Positions 44,176 to 54,161 of a stretch of 64,000 nucleotides of DNA are shown in pieces. Numbering within the stretch: position 1 is the stretch's first letter; each line of letters begins with the position of its first letter. The position numbers and the translations under genes were made by a program. The notes beneath the pieces are model-generated. The model was not told the DNA's origin, made no database searches, and saw only the letters and a program-made list of their open reading frames with translations. Source of the DNA: Pseudomonas sp. B21-056 (GTDB taxonomy: Bacteria; Pseudomonadota; Gammaproteobacteria; Pseudomonadales; Pseudomonadaceae); assembly GCF_026016325.1 (NCBI RefSeq), contig NZ_CP087203.1:1612001-1676000 (forward strand). Direction: 5' to 3'.

Positions 44176-45534
44176 CTACTTCAATTCGGGCAACCGCGCT
44201 TCGCTCTTGACTTCGGTCTGGGCGATGGCGTCGGCCGGCAGCACGATCCGCTGTTTGCTCAACAACAGGCCCATGTTCGCCAGCACCCGGTACATCGAGT
44301 ATTCCTCGGTGTAGCGCACTTCGGTGTAGCGACGGTTGGCGTTGTACAGCTCGTTTTCGCTGTCGAGCAGGTCGAGCAGGGTCCGTTGGCCGAGACCGAA
44401 CTGATCCTGATAGGCGGCCCGCACGCGGGCAGTGGTGTCGGCATATTCCCGGGCGGTAGGAGTCTGTTTGCGGGCGTTGAGCATCGCGTTCCAGGCCAGG
44501 CGCGTGTCTTCATTGAGCTGGCGCAAGGCGTTGTTGCGGATGTCCATGGCCTGGTCGATCTGGTGCGCGTTGGACGCCAGCCGGGCCTTGTCGCTGCCGC
44601 CGCGGAACAGGTTGTAGTTCATCACCACACCGACCCGCCAATTGTTGTCGTGGCCTTCTTCGCCACCGATGTTGTTATTGGCGCCCACCGCGGCCTCGGC
44701 GTCGAAGCGCGGGTAGAACGGCGACTTGGCCACTTCATATTGGCTCTCGGCGGACTGCACGTCGGCCTGGGCCGATTTCAGGTACGGGTGGTTGTCCACC
44801 ATGCTTTGCTGGGCTTCGCGCAGGTCGGCGGGCATTTCCCCTTTGGTCGAGGGCGGTGCTTCCAGCTCATCGGGCATGCGCCCGACCACGCTGTAGAAGT
44901 TCGCCTCGGCGTCGGCCAGGTCGACCTGGGCGGTGTCGTAGTTGTTCTCTGCCAGCGCCCGACGGGCATTGGACTGATCGGAGTCGGCCGTGCTGCCCAC
45001 GCCGCGCTGGGTGCGCAGACCGATCTGGTCGTTAACCCGCAGGTGCGCCTGCAGGTTGTTCTTGGCCAGGGTCACCAGTTCGCGGCGCTTGAGCACTTCC
45101 AGGTAGACCTCGATGGTGCGCAGGGCCAGGTCCTGGGCGGTGCCTTGGGCGTAATAGGCCCGGGAATTGACCACGCCCTTGGTGCGTTCCACCTCATTGC
45201 TGGTGTTGAACCCGTCAAACAGCATCTGCCGCAGGCGCAGCTCCGACTGGGTGTAGGTCAGGGTGTTGGTGTTGTGATTGCCCAAGGCGCGGGTATTGGG
45301 GTTGTCGCTGTAGCCACGGCCGTAGCCGGCATTCAAATCCACCGACGGGAAGAAGCCCCCCCTGGCGACCTTGACGTCTTCATTGGCCGACAGACGGCTG
45401 TCCACCCGTTGCGCCAATTCCGGATGAGTCGCAATGGTGCTCTGGATCGCTTCGGTCAGCGACATGGCCTGCGCAGAAGAAGAGCAGGCCATCGCCAGCA
45501 AAACCGCGCTGCAAAGAGGGGATAAAACGCGCAT
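44176..45534 (-). CDS. TolC-family outer-membrane protein (LapE/BapB-like)
   Basis: 452 residues. I chose the ATG at 45534 because AGGAG is nine to ten bases upstream; the ATG at 45543 is only one base from it. The signal peptide runs to about residue 23 (SAQA). Two helical repeats of the TolC fold follow (SLTEAIQSTIATHPELAQRVDSRL, RTIEVYLEVLKRRELVTLAKNNL, and the C-terminal FGLGQRTLLDLLDSENELYNA). The divergent adhesin gene confirms a dedicated exporter. First gene of the three-gene operon. Confidence 0.9.
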   Translation of the reverse strand: MRVLSPLCSAVLLAMACSSSAQAMSLTEAIQSTIATHPELAQRVDSRLSANEDVKVARGGFFPSVDLNAGYGRGYSDNPNTRALGNHNTNTLTYTQSELRLRQMLFDGFNTSNEVERTKGVVNSRAYYAQGTAQDLALRTIEVYLEVLKRRELVTLAKNNLQAHLRVNDQIGLRTQRGVGSTADSDQSNARRALAENNYDTAQVDLADAEANFYSVVGRMPDELEAPPSTKGEMPADLREAQQSMVDNHPYLKSAQADVQSAESQYEVAKSPFYPRFDAEAAVGANNNIGGEEGHDNNWRVGVVMNYNLFRGGSDKARLASNAHQIDQAMDIRNNALRQLNEDTRLAWNAMLNARKQTPTAREYADTTARVRAAYQDQFGLGQRTLLDLLDSENELYNANRRYTEVRYTEEYSMYRVLANMGLLLSKQRIVLPADAIAQTEVKSEARLPELK

Positions 45535-45986
45535 GGGGTGCATCTCCTGAGGTCTGTTGTGCTTCTGTGTCGCCAGAATATTGACGTATTTAAGATCAAA
45601 ACCGTTTCAACCTTGTAACAACACAGCTAAGAACATCCTGCGGCAAACCTAAGAAGAATTTCTCATAAGGCTTATGTCGAAAAAAACTTATGTCCTCTGA
45701 AAAAAGCGGCACATTGTTCAAGGAAGAAGCCTTTGAAAATAAGGGCTCTTACGGCTTCCAGACGTCAAATAAAAGTTCCATGGGAATTTTGAAAGAATGT
45801 GAAGAGGTGCCAACAGGGCAGAACGAGTGGGTGTTTTTGGTGACGGTTTTTTGTCGTTATGGCGACTGGCTAGTGCCTTTGACTCTCGCGAAAGCTGGCA
45901 GATTTTCCAGATTTTTTGGCCGCTCCTGAGCACGAATTTCTTCACCCAGACAGTGCCGACTGTGGTCGGCAACGGGAGGAATGCAC
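45535..45986. promoter_or_regulatory. Divergent promoter region of the adhesin and exporter
   Basis: 452 bases, noticeably AT-rich for this genome. CTTATGTC occurs twice near 45670-45695. A 79-codon open frame on the plus strand (45690-45929) has no ribosome site or recognisable features, so I treat it as non-coding. Binding of FleQ-type regulators would be expected by analogy with lap loci, but I cannot point to a site. Confidence 0.5.
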
Positions 45987-48900
45987 ATGGCAGCGCTCAT
46001 CGGTACGGTCAGCAAGATTGTGGGGCAGGTTTTCGCAGAGACGGCCGCAGGCCAGCGGCGACCGCTGGTCGAAGGAGATCGGCTGTATGCCGGCGAGCAC
46101 CTGATCACCGGTGCCGTAGGGGCTGTGGCCGTTCACCTCACGAACGGCCAGGACCTGACCCTTGGGCGCGAAAGCAACCTGACGCTCTCTACGCAGTTGC
46201 TCGCCCACCAGGCACCCCATGTCGATACGCCTGAAGCAGTGACCCCGACGACCGGGCAACTGACCGATGTGCAGAAACTGCAGCAAGCCATCGCCGCCGG
46301 TGCCGACCCGACCCAGACCGGCGAAGCCACGGCCGCTGGCCCCGGTGCCGGGAATGCGGCCGGTGCTTTGGGCGGGGGGCACAGTTTTGTGCTGCTGGAG
46401 GAAGTGGGCGGCGTCGTTGCACCGCACATCGGCTTCCCTACGGCCGGGTTCAACGGGATTCCTGAGTTCCCTCTCATACGCCTGGCCGGCGATGCGAACC
46501 TCAACGGCAACAATGACACCGTGCCACCGGTGACCCCGGACAACCCCGTGACCCTCGACGGGCTGAACGTGGAGGGCGGTGAACTGACCGCCAACGAGGC
46601 CAATCTGCCCGACGGCTCAGCCAGCAATCCAGGCGCGTTGGTACAGAGCGGCACCTTCACCATCAATGCCCCTGACGGGTTGAGCAGCCTGAGCATCGGC
46701 GGCATCAGCGTGATCGCCGGCGGCGTACCCACAGGCTTCCCTCAGACCATCACCAGCCCACTGGGCAACACCTTGACCGTCACCGGTTACAACCCAGCCA
46801 CCGGGGTGGTCAGCTACAACTACACCCTGATCGACAATGAAACCCATCCCGCCGGCGACGGTGCCAATACCCTCACCGAACACTTCCCGGTCGTGGCCGT
46901 GGACACCGATGGCGACAGCGTCACCGGTACCCTGGACGTCAACATCACCGACGACGTGCCCCAGGCGATCGACGACAACAACGAAAGCCTCGCATCGGAA
47001 ACATTGGTCACCCTCACTGGCAACGTACTGCCCAACGACCACCAGGGCGCCGACCGCATTCCCACCGGTCCCGACAGCGGCCCGGTCATCGGCGGGACGT
47101 TCACCGGAACCTACGGCACCTTGGTGCTCAACCCCAACGGCACGTACACCTACACCCTGGACACCAGCGACCCGCAATTCGTCGCGTTGCACGGCGGGGG
47201 AAGCGGTACCGAAACCTTCACCTACACCCTGACCGATTCTGATGGCGATACCAGCACTGCGAACCTGGTGCTGCAAGTGCACAACAACGACGATCCAGTG
47301 GTGTTGGTGGGCCTTGATGCTGAAGGGGGTGAGCTGGCGGTTCAGGAAAAAAACCTCAGCGATGGTAGCAGCCCGGATGCATCGGCGCTGACTCAGAGCG
47401 GCACCTTTAGCGTGACTGCTCTGGACGGCGTACAGACCATGAGCGTGGGCGGCATCAACGTCGTCACCGGTGGTGTGGTCGCTGGTTTTCCACAGTCGAT
47501 TACCACCGCATTGGGCAACACCCTGACCATCACCGGTTTCAACGCCGCCACCGGCGTGGTCAGCTACAGCTACACCTTGCTGGACAACGAAGCTCATCCA
47601 AACGCCAACGGCGCCAACAGCCTCAGTGAGCAATTCAACGTCGTCGTCACTGATGACAACGGCACCACCGCCACTGGCAACCTCGACGTGAACGTTGTCG
47701 ATGACCTGCCTCACGCCGCGGACGACAGCAACGCCGGCACCGCCTCGGAAACCAACCTGACCCTGACCGGCAGCGTACTGACCAACGACACCGAAGGCGC
47801 CGACCGCGTGGCTTCTGGCCCTGTAACGCCAGGCACCTTCACCGGAACCTACGGCACCCTGGTCCTCAACGCCGATGGCTCCTACACCTACACCCTCAAC
47901 CCCGCCGACACGGACTTCAAAGGGTTGCACGGCGGCGGCAACGGCACTGAAACCTTCACCTACACCCTGACCGATGCGGATGGCGACACCAGCACCGCGA
48001 ACCTGGTGCTGCAAGTCCATAACAACGACGATCCGGTGATCATCAGCGGCCTGGACACCGAGGGCGGTGAGTTGACGGTGCAGGAAAAAAACCTCAGCGA
48101 TGGCAGCAGCCCGGATGCATCGGCGCTGACTCAAAGTGGCACCTTCACCGTGACTGCTCTGGACGGCGTACAGACCATGAGCGTGGGTGGCATCAACGTC
48201 GTCACCGGTGGTGTGGTCGCTGGTTTTCCACAGTCGATTACCACCGCATTGGGCAACACCCTGACCATCACCGGCTTCAACGCGGCCACCGGCGTGGTCA
48301 GCTACAGCTACACCTTGCTGGACAACGAAGCTCATCCAAACGCCAACGGCGCCAACAGCCTCAGTGAGCAATTCAACGTCGTCGTCACTGATGACAACGG
48401 CACCACCGCCACTGGCAACCTCGACGTGAACGTTGTCGATGACCTGCCTCACGCCGCGGACGACAGCAACGCCGGCACCGCCTCGGAAACCAACCTGACC
48501 CTGACCGGCAGCGTACTGACCAACGACACCGAAGGCGCCGACCGCGTGGCTTCTGGCCCTGTAACGCCAGGCACCTTCACCGGAACCTACGGCACATTGA
48601 TCCTCAACGCCGATGGCTCCTACACCTACACCCTCAACCCCGCCGACACGGACTTCAAAGGGTTGCACGGCGGCGGCAACGGCACTGAAACCTTCACCTA
48701 CACCCTGACCGATGCGGATGGCGACACCAGCACCGCGAACCTGGTGCTGCAAGTCCATAACAACGACGATCCGGTGATCATCAGCGGCCTGGACACCGAG
48801 GGCGGTGAGTTGACGGTGCAGGAAAAAAACCTCAGCGATGGCAGCAGCCCGGATGCATCGGCGTTGACTCAGAGCGGCACCTTCACCATCACCGCGCTGG

Positions 48901-51900
48901 ACGGCGTGCAGACCATGAGTGTGGGCGGCATCAACGTCGTCACTGGTGGTGTGGTCGCTGGTTTTCCACAGTCCATCACCACGGCGCTGGGCAACACCCT
49001 GACCATCACCGGTTTCAACGCCGCCACCGGCGTGGTCAGCTACAGCTACACCTTGCTGGACAACGATGCCCATCCAAACGCCAACGGTGCCAACAGCCTC
49101 AGCGAGCAATTCAATGTCGTCGTCACTGATGACAACGGCACCACCGCCACCGGCAACCTCGACGTGAACATCGTCGATGACCTGCCCACCGCCCACGCCG
49201 ATTCCGCCTCGGTGAACGAAGGCGGGACGGTCAGCGGCAATGTCCTGGACAACGACGTGGGCGGTGCCGATGGGCCTGCTGCCAGCGGCGCGGTGATCGG
49301 CGTACGCGCCGGCAGCGACACCTCGACCCCGGCAATCGGCGGCCTCAACACCCAGATCAACGGCTCCTACGGCTACCTGACCCTGGACGCCAATGGCAAC
49401 GCGGTTTATCACAGCCATCCGGACACCGTCAGCGCACCCGGCGCCACGGACGTGTTCACTTACACCGTGCGCGATTCCGACGGCGATGAAAGCACCACCA
49501 CCATCACCATCGACGTGCATGACGTCTGTCTCGTCGCCACGCCGGACCAGGACATCAGCGTCCACGAAAAAGCCCTCGACCTGAATCAGGATGGCCAGGA
49601 CCTGGCCCCCGGCACGGTCACCGGCAGCGACCCGGGTGCCACCGGCGAAACCGCCACCGGCAGTCTCGTCGGGGCGGTGACCGGTGCCGTTGGCGCCGTG
49701 ACCTTCGCCCTGGTGAGCGACGCCACCGGTGCCCACGGGCAACTGTTGCTCAACCCAGACGGTTCCTACACCTACACACTGACCTCGCCCGCCACGACGA
49801 CACCCAACGCCAACGACGGCCCGAACGTGACGAGTGAAAGTTTTACCTATCAGGCCACGGACTCCTTGGGCAACACCGTCACCAGCACCATCGTCATCAA
49901 CATCGTCGATGACGTGCCTGAGGCCCGCGCCGACATCACCTCGGTGGTGGAGGGCGGAACGGTCAATGGCAACGTACTGGACAACGATGTGCTCGGCGCC
50001 GATGGCGGGACGGTGGTCGGCGTGCGCGGTGGCAGCGACACGTCAACCCCGGCGATTGGCGGCCTCAACACCCAGATCAACGGTACCTACGGCTACCTGA
50101 CCCTGGACGCCAGCGGTAACGCCGTCTATCACAGCAACCCGGACGCTGTCGGCGCAGCGGGCGCCACCGATGTGTTTACCTACACCGTGCGTGACGCCGA
50201 TGGTGACGAGAGCACCACCACCCTCACTATCAATGTGCATGACAGCTGCCTGGTCGCCGAAACCGACCACGACATTACCGTCTACGAAAAAGCCCTCGAC
50301 CTGCATCAGGACGGCCAGGACCTGGCCCCCGGCACGGTCACCGGCAGCGACCCGAGCGCCACCAGCGAAACCGCCACCGGAAGCCTTGTCGGCTCGGTGA
50401 CCGGTGCCACCGGGGCATTGACTTTTACCCTGGTGGGCAACGCCACGGGCGCCTACGGTCAGCTGTCGCTCCATCCCGATGGCTCCTACACCTACACGCT
50501 GACCTCGCCTGCCACGACGACGCCCCATGCCAATGACGGTCCGAATGTCTTGAGCGAAAGCTTCACCTACCAGGCCACGGATTCCCTGGGCAACCACGTT
50601 ACCGGCAGCCTGGTGGTGAGCATCGTCGACGATGTGCCCACAGCCGTCGCGTCCGAACGTTCGGTGACGGCGCTGGAGATCGATTCGAACCTGCTGATCG
50701 TGCTCGACGTCTCCGGCAGCATGGCCGATGCCTCTGGCGTGACAGGGCTGTCGCGGCTGGACCTGGCGAAGCAGGCCATCAGCGCCTTGCTCGATAAATA
50801 CGACGACCTGGGGGATGTGAAAGTCCAGCTCGTGACCTTCAGCAGCAGCGCGACCGACCAGACTTCGGTGTGGGTCGATGTGGCCACCGCCAAGACGCTG
50901 CTCACCAGCCTGTCGGCGGGCGGCGGGACCAACTATGACGCTGCGGTGGCGGCAGCCAAGACGGCGTTCGTGACCTCGGGGCAACTGCCCGGGGCGCAGA
51001 ACATCGGCTACTTTTTCTCTGACGGCAAGCCCACCACCGGCCAGGAAACCGGTGCGGCAGACGAAGCGGCCTGGAAAGCCTTCCTCGACGCCAACGGCAT
51101 CAAGAACTACGCCATCGGCCTGGGCAGCGGCGTCAGCAATGCCAACCTCGACCCGCTGGCCTACGATGGCAGCACCCACACCAACACCAACGCCGTGGTG
51201 GTGACCGACCTCAACCAGCTCAACTCGGTGCTGTCCGGCACCGTACAGGGCGTGCCGGTTACCGGCAGCCTGTTGGGCGAGGGCGGCACGTTTGGCGCCG
51301 ACGGCGGGTATGTCAAAAGCCTGGTGGTCGACGGCACCACGTACAGCTATGACCCGGCCGCCAACGGTGGGCAGGGCGCATTGACGGCCAGTGGCGGGGC
51401 CAACCATGGCACCTTCAACAGCCTGAACAACAGCGTGAGCATCGCCACTGCCCACAGCGGTACGCTGGTGATCAACCTCGACAGCGGCGAGTACAGCTAC
51501 ACCTCCCAGACCACCACCAGCACGGTGATCAGCGAAAATATCGCCTACACCGTCAGCGACAATGATGGCGACCTGGCAAGCTCCAGCCTGGTGATCAAAA
51601 TCGTGCCCAACAGCCCACCCGTGGCGGTCGACGACCTCATCATCACCAATGTGCTGTCGGGCAATATCGTGGTGCCGGGGGAATTGCTGCTGGGCAACGA
51701 CAGCGACGCCAATGGCGATCCGCTGACCGCCTCACCCACCAGCTTCAACACCGGCTGGGTCGCCAAGGGCGCGGACTTCACCGGCAGCACCGGCACGGTC
51801 AGTTTCACTGGCAACAACGTGCAGTCGATCAACCTCGACCGCGGCACCTTTGTCGCCAACGCCGCAGCCATGACCGCGATGCTGGTGGTCAGCGGCGCAT

Positions 51901-53099
51901 TGGGGATGGTCTCCAACAACAATACCAACGATGAGGACCGGCTCAACATCAGCCTCAAACAGGGCGAAACCCTGACCCTGGACCACAATCTCGCGGCTGG
52001 TCGCATTGCCATGGAATACTCCCTCAATGGCGGGCCGTTCATCGCGATCAACGATGGGGCTTCGTTCACTGCGGCGGCGGACGGCAACTACCAGATCCAT
52101 GTCACCAACATCCCCAACCCCGGTGGCGGCAACGCCAACGCTGCGGAAAACTACCAACTGACCCTGACCGTCAACTACGCCGGCGCCCAGGACAGCACGC
52201 CGGATTACCATGGCAGCTACACCGCCAGCGATAACCACGGCGGCAGCGACAGCGCGGCGGTGAGCATCAGCTACCAGGCGGGCCATACCCTGACCGGTAC
52301 CACGGGAGATGACGTGTTGTTGGCCGGCAGTGGCGACAACATCCTCAACGGCGGGGAGGGCAACGACATCCTCAGTGCCGGCTCGGGCAACAACACTTTG
52401 CACGGCGGAGCAGGCAACGACTTGCTCTACAGCGGCGCGGGCAATGACCTGCTCGACGGCGGCACCGGCAACGACACCGCCAGCTACGCCCACGCCACCG
52501 CCGGCGTCACGGTGAACCTGGGCCTGCTTGCCGCGCAAAACACGCTGGGTGCCGGTACCGACACCCTGGGTGGCATCGAAAACCTCGTCGGCTCGAACTT
52601 CAATGACACCCTCACCGGCGATGGTGCCGCCAACCGCATCGACGGCGGGCTGGGTCATGACGTGCTCAACGGCGGTGGTGGCGATGACATCCTGATCGGC
52701 GGCCTGGGCAACAACACCCTCACCGGCGGCAGCGGCGCCGACACGTTCCAGTGGCAGGCAGGCAACAGCGGTCATGATGTGATCACCGACTTCACCCCCG
52801 GCCTCGACAAACTCGACCTGTCACAACTGTTGCAGGGAGAAAACGGCACCAGTGCATCGCTGGACGACTACCTGCACTTCACTGTTACCGGCAGCGGCGC
52901 ATCGGTCATCACCAGCATCGACGTCAGCGCCACCGCCGGCGCCACGCCGAACCAGACCATCGATCTGGCCGGCGTCGACCTCGCCAGCCACTACGGCGTG
53001 ACACCGGGCGCAGGGGGGATGATTGCGGGCGGGGCGGACACGGCGACCATTATCAATGGGATGTTGAATGATCATTCGTTGAAGGTGGATACGGTGTGA
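45987..53099 (+). CDS. LapA/BapA-type RTX surface adhesin with von Willebrand A domain
   Basis: 2370 residues from the ATG at 45987 (GGGAGGA six bases upstream; the ATG at 45981 is too close). Residues 1-118 form the retention module, ending in EATAAG with the LapG-type cut TA/AG at 116-117, then GGGHSFVLLEE. Tandem repeats of about 246 residues fill about 190-1065 and a second family of about 240 residues fills 1066-1550, all with TYTYTL and DNNESLA or VLDND motifs of VCBS/cadherin-like folds. A VWA domain (about 1568-1755) has the MIDAS DVSGSM. RTX nonapeptides (GGxGNDxLx) occupy 2104-2257 and the T1SS signal the C-terminus. By family, the protein is anchored by the retention module until LapG cleaves it under low c-di-GMP. 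LapD and LapG are outside the window. The layout matches BapA (PA1874) or MapA. Confidence 0.9.
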   Translation: MAALIGTVSKIVGQVFAETAAGQRRPLVEGDRLYAGEHLITGAVGAVAVHLTNGQDLTLGRESNLTLSTQLLAHQAPHVDTPEAVTPTTGQLTDVQKLQQAIAAGADPTQTGEATAAGPGAGNAAGALGGGHSFVLLEEVGGVVAPHIGFPTAGFNGIPEFPLIRLAGDANLNGNNDTVPPVTPDNPVTLDGLNVEGGELTANEANLPDGSASNPGALVQSGTFTINAPDGLSSLSIGGISVIAGGVPTGFPQTITSPLGNTLTVTGYNPATGVVSYNYTLIDNETHPAGDGANTLTEHFPVVAVDTDGDSVTGTLDVNITDDVPQAIDDNNESLASETLVTLTGNVLPNDHQGADRIPTGPDSGPVIGGTFTGTYGTLVLNPNGTYTYTLDTSDPQFVALHGGGSGTETFTYTLTDSDGDTSTANLVLQVHNNDDPVVLVGLDAEGGELAVQEKNLSDGSSPDASALTQSGTFSVTALDGVQTMSVGGINVVTGGVVAGFPQSITTALGNTLTITGFNAATGVVSYSYTLLDNEAHPNANGANSLSEQFNVVVTDDNGTTATGNLDVNVVDDLPHAADDSNAGTASETNLTLTGSVLTNDTEGADRVASGPVTPGTFTGTYGTLVLNADGSYTYTLNPADTDFKGLHGGGNGTETFTYTLTDADGDTSTANLVLQVHNNDDPVIISGLDTEGGELTVQEKNLSDGSSPDASALTQSGTFTVTALDGVQTMSVGGINVVTGGVVAGFPQSITTALGNTLTITGFNAATGVVSYSYTLLDNEAHPNANGANSLSEQFNVVVTDDNGTTATGNLDVNVVDDLPHAADDSNAGTASETNLTLTGSVLTNDTEGADRVASGPVTPGTFTGTYGTLILNADGSYTYTLNPADTDFKGLHGGGNGTETFTYTLTDADGDTSTANLVLQVHNNDDPVIISGLDTEGGELTVQEKNLSDGSSPDASALTQSGTFTITALDGVQTMSVGGINVVTGGVVAGFPQSITTALGNTLTITGFNAATGVVSYSYTLLDNDAHPNANGANSLSEQFNVVVTDDNGTTATGNLDVNIVDDLPTAHADSASVNEGGTVSGNVLDNDVGGADGPAASGAVIGVRAGSDTSTPAIGGLNTQINGSYGYLTLDANGNAVYHSHPDTVSAPGATDVFTYTVRDSDGDESTTTITIDVHDVCLVATPDQDISVHEKALDLNQDGQDLAPGTVTGSDPGATGETATGSLVGAVTGAVGAVTFALVSDATGAHGQLLLNPDGSYTYTLTSPATTTPNANDGPNVTSESFTYQATDSLGNTVTSTIVINIVDDVPEARADITSVVEGGTVNGNVLDNDVLGADGGTVVGVRGGSDTSTPAIGGLNTQINGTYGYLTLDASGNAVYHSNPDAVGAAGATDVFTYTVRDADGDESTTTLTINVHDSCLVAETDHDITVYEKALDLHQDGQDLAPGTVTGSDPSATSETATGSLVGSVTGATGALTFTLVGNATGAYGQLSLHPDGSYTYTLTSPATTTPHANDGPNVLSESFTYQATDSLGNHVTGSLVVSIVDDVPTAVASERSVTALEIDSNLLIVLDVSGSMADASGVTGLSRLDLAKQAISALLDKYDDLGDVKVQLVTFSSSATDQTSVWVDVATAKTLLTSLSAGGGTNYDAAVAAAKTAFVTSGQLPGAQNIGYFFSDGKPTTGQETGAADEAAWKAFLDANGIKNYAIGLGSGVSNANLDPLAYDGSTHTNTNAVVVTDLNQLNSVLSGTVQGVPVTGSLLGEGGTFGADGGYVKSLVVDGTTYSYDPAANGGQGALTASGGANHGTFNSLNNSVSIATAHSGTLVINLDSGEYSYTSQTTTSTVISENIAYTVSDNDGDLASSSLVIKIVPNSPPVAVDDLIITNVLSGNIVVPGELLLGNDSDANGDPLTASPTSFNTGWVAKGADFTGSTGTVSFTGNNVQSINLDRGTFVANAAAMTAMLVVSGALGMVSNNNTNDEDRLNISLKQGETLTLDHNLAAGRIAMEYSLNGGPFIAINDGASFTAAADGNYQIHVTNIPNPGGGNANAAENYQLTLTVNYAGAQDSTPDYHGSYTASDNHGGSDSAAVSISYQAGHTLTGTTGDDVLLAGSGDNILNGGEGNDILSAGSGNNTLHGGAGNDLLYSGAGNDLLDGGTGNDTASYAHATAGVTVNLGLLAAQNTLGAGTDTLGGIENLVGSNFNDTLTGDGAANRIDGGLGHDVLNGGGGDDILIGGLGNNTLTGGSGADTFQWQAGNSGHDVITDFTPGLDKLDLSQLLQGENGTSASLDDYLHFTVTGSGASVITSIDVSATAGATPNQTIDLAGVDLASHYGVTPGAGGMIAGGADTATIINGMLNDHSLKVDTV
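47283..49178 (+). repeat. Tandem 738-bp coding repeats in the adhesin gene
   Basis: The marker AACAACGACGATCC recurs at 47283, 48021 and 48759, an exact 738-bp period (246 residues). Copies two and three are nearly identical in DNA; a more diverged copy precedes them from 46558, and the last is incomplete. Confidence 0.9.
49179..50630 (+). repeat. Second family of coding repeats (732 and 720 bp) in the adhesin gene
   Basis: Two units at 49179-49910 and 49911-50630 share STPAIGGLNTQING and HEKALDLNQDGQDLAPGT or close variants, distinct from the upstream family. Confidence 0.85.
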
Positions 53100-53117
53100 G
53101 GTGAGCTGAAATGACAA

Positions 53118-53156
53118 AACCCGCCATGTCCGATTTGGATATGGCGGGTTTTTTTT
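53118..53156 (+). terminator. Terminator of the adhesin gene
   Basis: AACCCGCCAT pairs with ATGGCGGGTT, followed by TTTTTT. Confidence 0.9.
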
Positions 53157-53265
53157 GATCGTTCCCACGCTCTGCGTGGTAATGCAGCCTGGGACGCTCT
53201 GCGTCCCCAAGAGCCGAACGCAGAGCGTCCGTCGAGGCATTCCCACGCAGAGCGTGGGAACGATC
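53157..53265. repeat. Inverted repeat, GATCGTTCCCACGC family
   Basis: Second copy of the element at 40309, with the same terminal arms and inner GACGCTCTGCGTC hairpin. Confidence 0.8.
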
Positions 53266-53278
53266 AAGGGCGGAGTGG

Positions 53279-53614
53279 CTAGTGTTGTTCGACGTTGTCG
53301 AGTGCCCGGTTCGCGAGCAATGCACCCAGTTCAATCAATTGCTGGATGCCCAGCGCCACATGCCGCCGAGAACCGTTCAGCTCGAAGGCCAGATCACTGA
53401 CCATGGCATTGGCCGAGGCCAGGGTTTCGCTGAGGTTGGCGAGCAGGATCTCGGTGTCGATGCCGCTGACTACGGTGAAGAGTTGATCGGAAGGCGGATC
53501 GATCTCGGACTCGCTCGGTTTGGGTTTCAGGTAAAAGTCGAGGGCGCGATCAGCTGCTTTGTCGTAAGAGGATGTGGGGTCGGTGTCTGGCGGATTGGGA
53601 GTTACTTTGAACAT
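53279..53614 (-). CDS. DUF6124-type small protein
   Basis: 111 residues from the ATG at 53614 (MFKVTPNPPDTDP, the usual family start); an in-frame ATG at 53629 is less typical. DKAADRALDFYLKPKP, DTEILLANLSETLASANAMVSDLAFEL and ALGIQQLIELGALLANRALDNVEQ are the family blocks: two long helices rich in Ala and Leu. No signal peptide. The family is widespread in Pseudomonas, with unknown function. A structured leader of about 200 bases (53760-53965) lies upstream. Confidence 0.75.
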   Translation of the reverse strand: MFKVTPNPPDTDPTSSYDKAADRALDFYLKPKPSESEIDPPSDQLFTVVSGIDTEILLANLSETLASANAMVSDLAFELNGSRRHVALGIQQLIELGALLANRALDNVEQH

Positions 53615-53759
53615 AAGATGAAGTTCCATGTGTAATGAAAGGAGCCATCACCCTCGCTACCAAACGAAGGGTGGCGGCCATACGAAGGTTGGTAGACCGG
53701 ACCACATGGAAAGCCGGCGCGCCCGAGGGCGCCCTGCGCATGGCCACCATAAGACGAAT

Positions 53760-53965
53760 GCCAAAAAGACACCGTTGAAGGTGACGCTGTGCGTCATGTG
53801 GAGGACGGGCTACCAAACCCGATCGCTGATTTGTCAGCGACTGGCAAACGATAGAGCCCGTCCCCCTGGCACACAAGCCGGCGGATTCTGGCGTAGTTGT
53901 AGGCAATGGTGCAAGACGATGTAGCCCGGTCCGGCAGCGTCCTACGGTGAAGTAAACACATGGGG
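53760..53965 (-). promoter_or_regulatory. Conserved structured leader upstream of the DUF6124 gene
   Basis: Closely matches 61090-61303. On the minus strand, TCGCTGACAAATCAGCGA forms a perfect hairpin (53823-53840), and GGGCTAC (about 53920) is complementary to GTAGCCC (about 53808), a long-range pairing present in both copies. This suggests a transcribed cis-acting RNA. Confidence 0.5.
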
Positions 53966-54013
53966 TGCAGTCTGTTTGTGGTGAGGGAGTCTGCATGGGA
54001 ACTGGCCTAACAC

Positions 54014-54135
54014 TCATGACCGAATCCCCAAGGCTTGAGTCAGAGGCTGGCGCGGGTCGACGTTGTCCAGCACACGGTTTGCCAGCAATCCATTCAGTTC
54101 GATCAGTTGCTGAATGCCCAACGCACAGCACAGCA
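54014..54135 (-). pseudogene. DUF6124 C-terminal remnant
   Basis: About 35 residues remain: LGIQQLIELNGLLANRVLDNVDPR and LTQALGIRS, stop. The N-terminal two thirds are missing; the end of the RCC1-like gene lies 26 bases away. The final TQALGIRS is almost the same as the end of the protein at 56950 (TQALGFRS). Confidence 0.65.
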
Positions 54136-54161
54136 CCTCACCGGTTGGGTGGCTTATTCTT

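Noticed and set aside
42639..44210. Long plus-strand frame opposite the ABC secretion ATPase, and similar ones opposite the permeases at 29973-31379 and 35373-37082
   Set aside because: Antisense shadows of conserved membrane-protein genes, rich in His, Gln and Arg, without start signals.
45690..45929. 79-codon frame upstream of the adhesin gene
   Set aside because: No ribosome site, no similarity to any family I know, and it lies in the AT-rich divergent promoter region.
46617..49742. A 1041-codon open frame on the minus strand across the adhesin repeats
   Set aside because: It mirrors the repeat pattern of the plus-strand adhesin, has no ribosome site or family features, and is a by-product of high-GC repetitive coding DNA.
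47283..50630. Possible CRISPR-like array
   Set aside because: The period (720-738 bp) and open coding frame show protein repeats; no short repeat-spacer pattern exists anywhere in the window.
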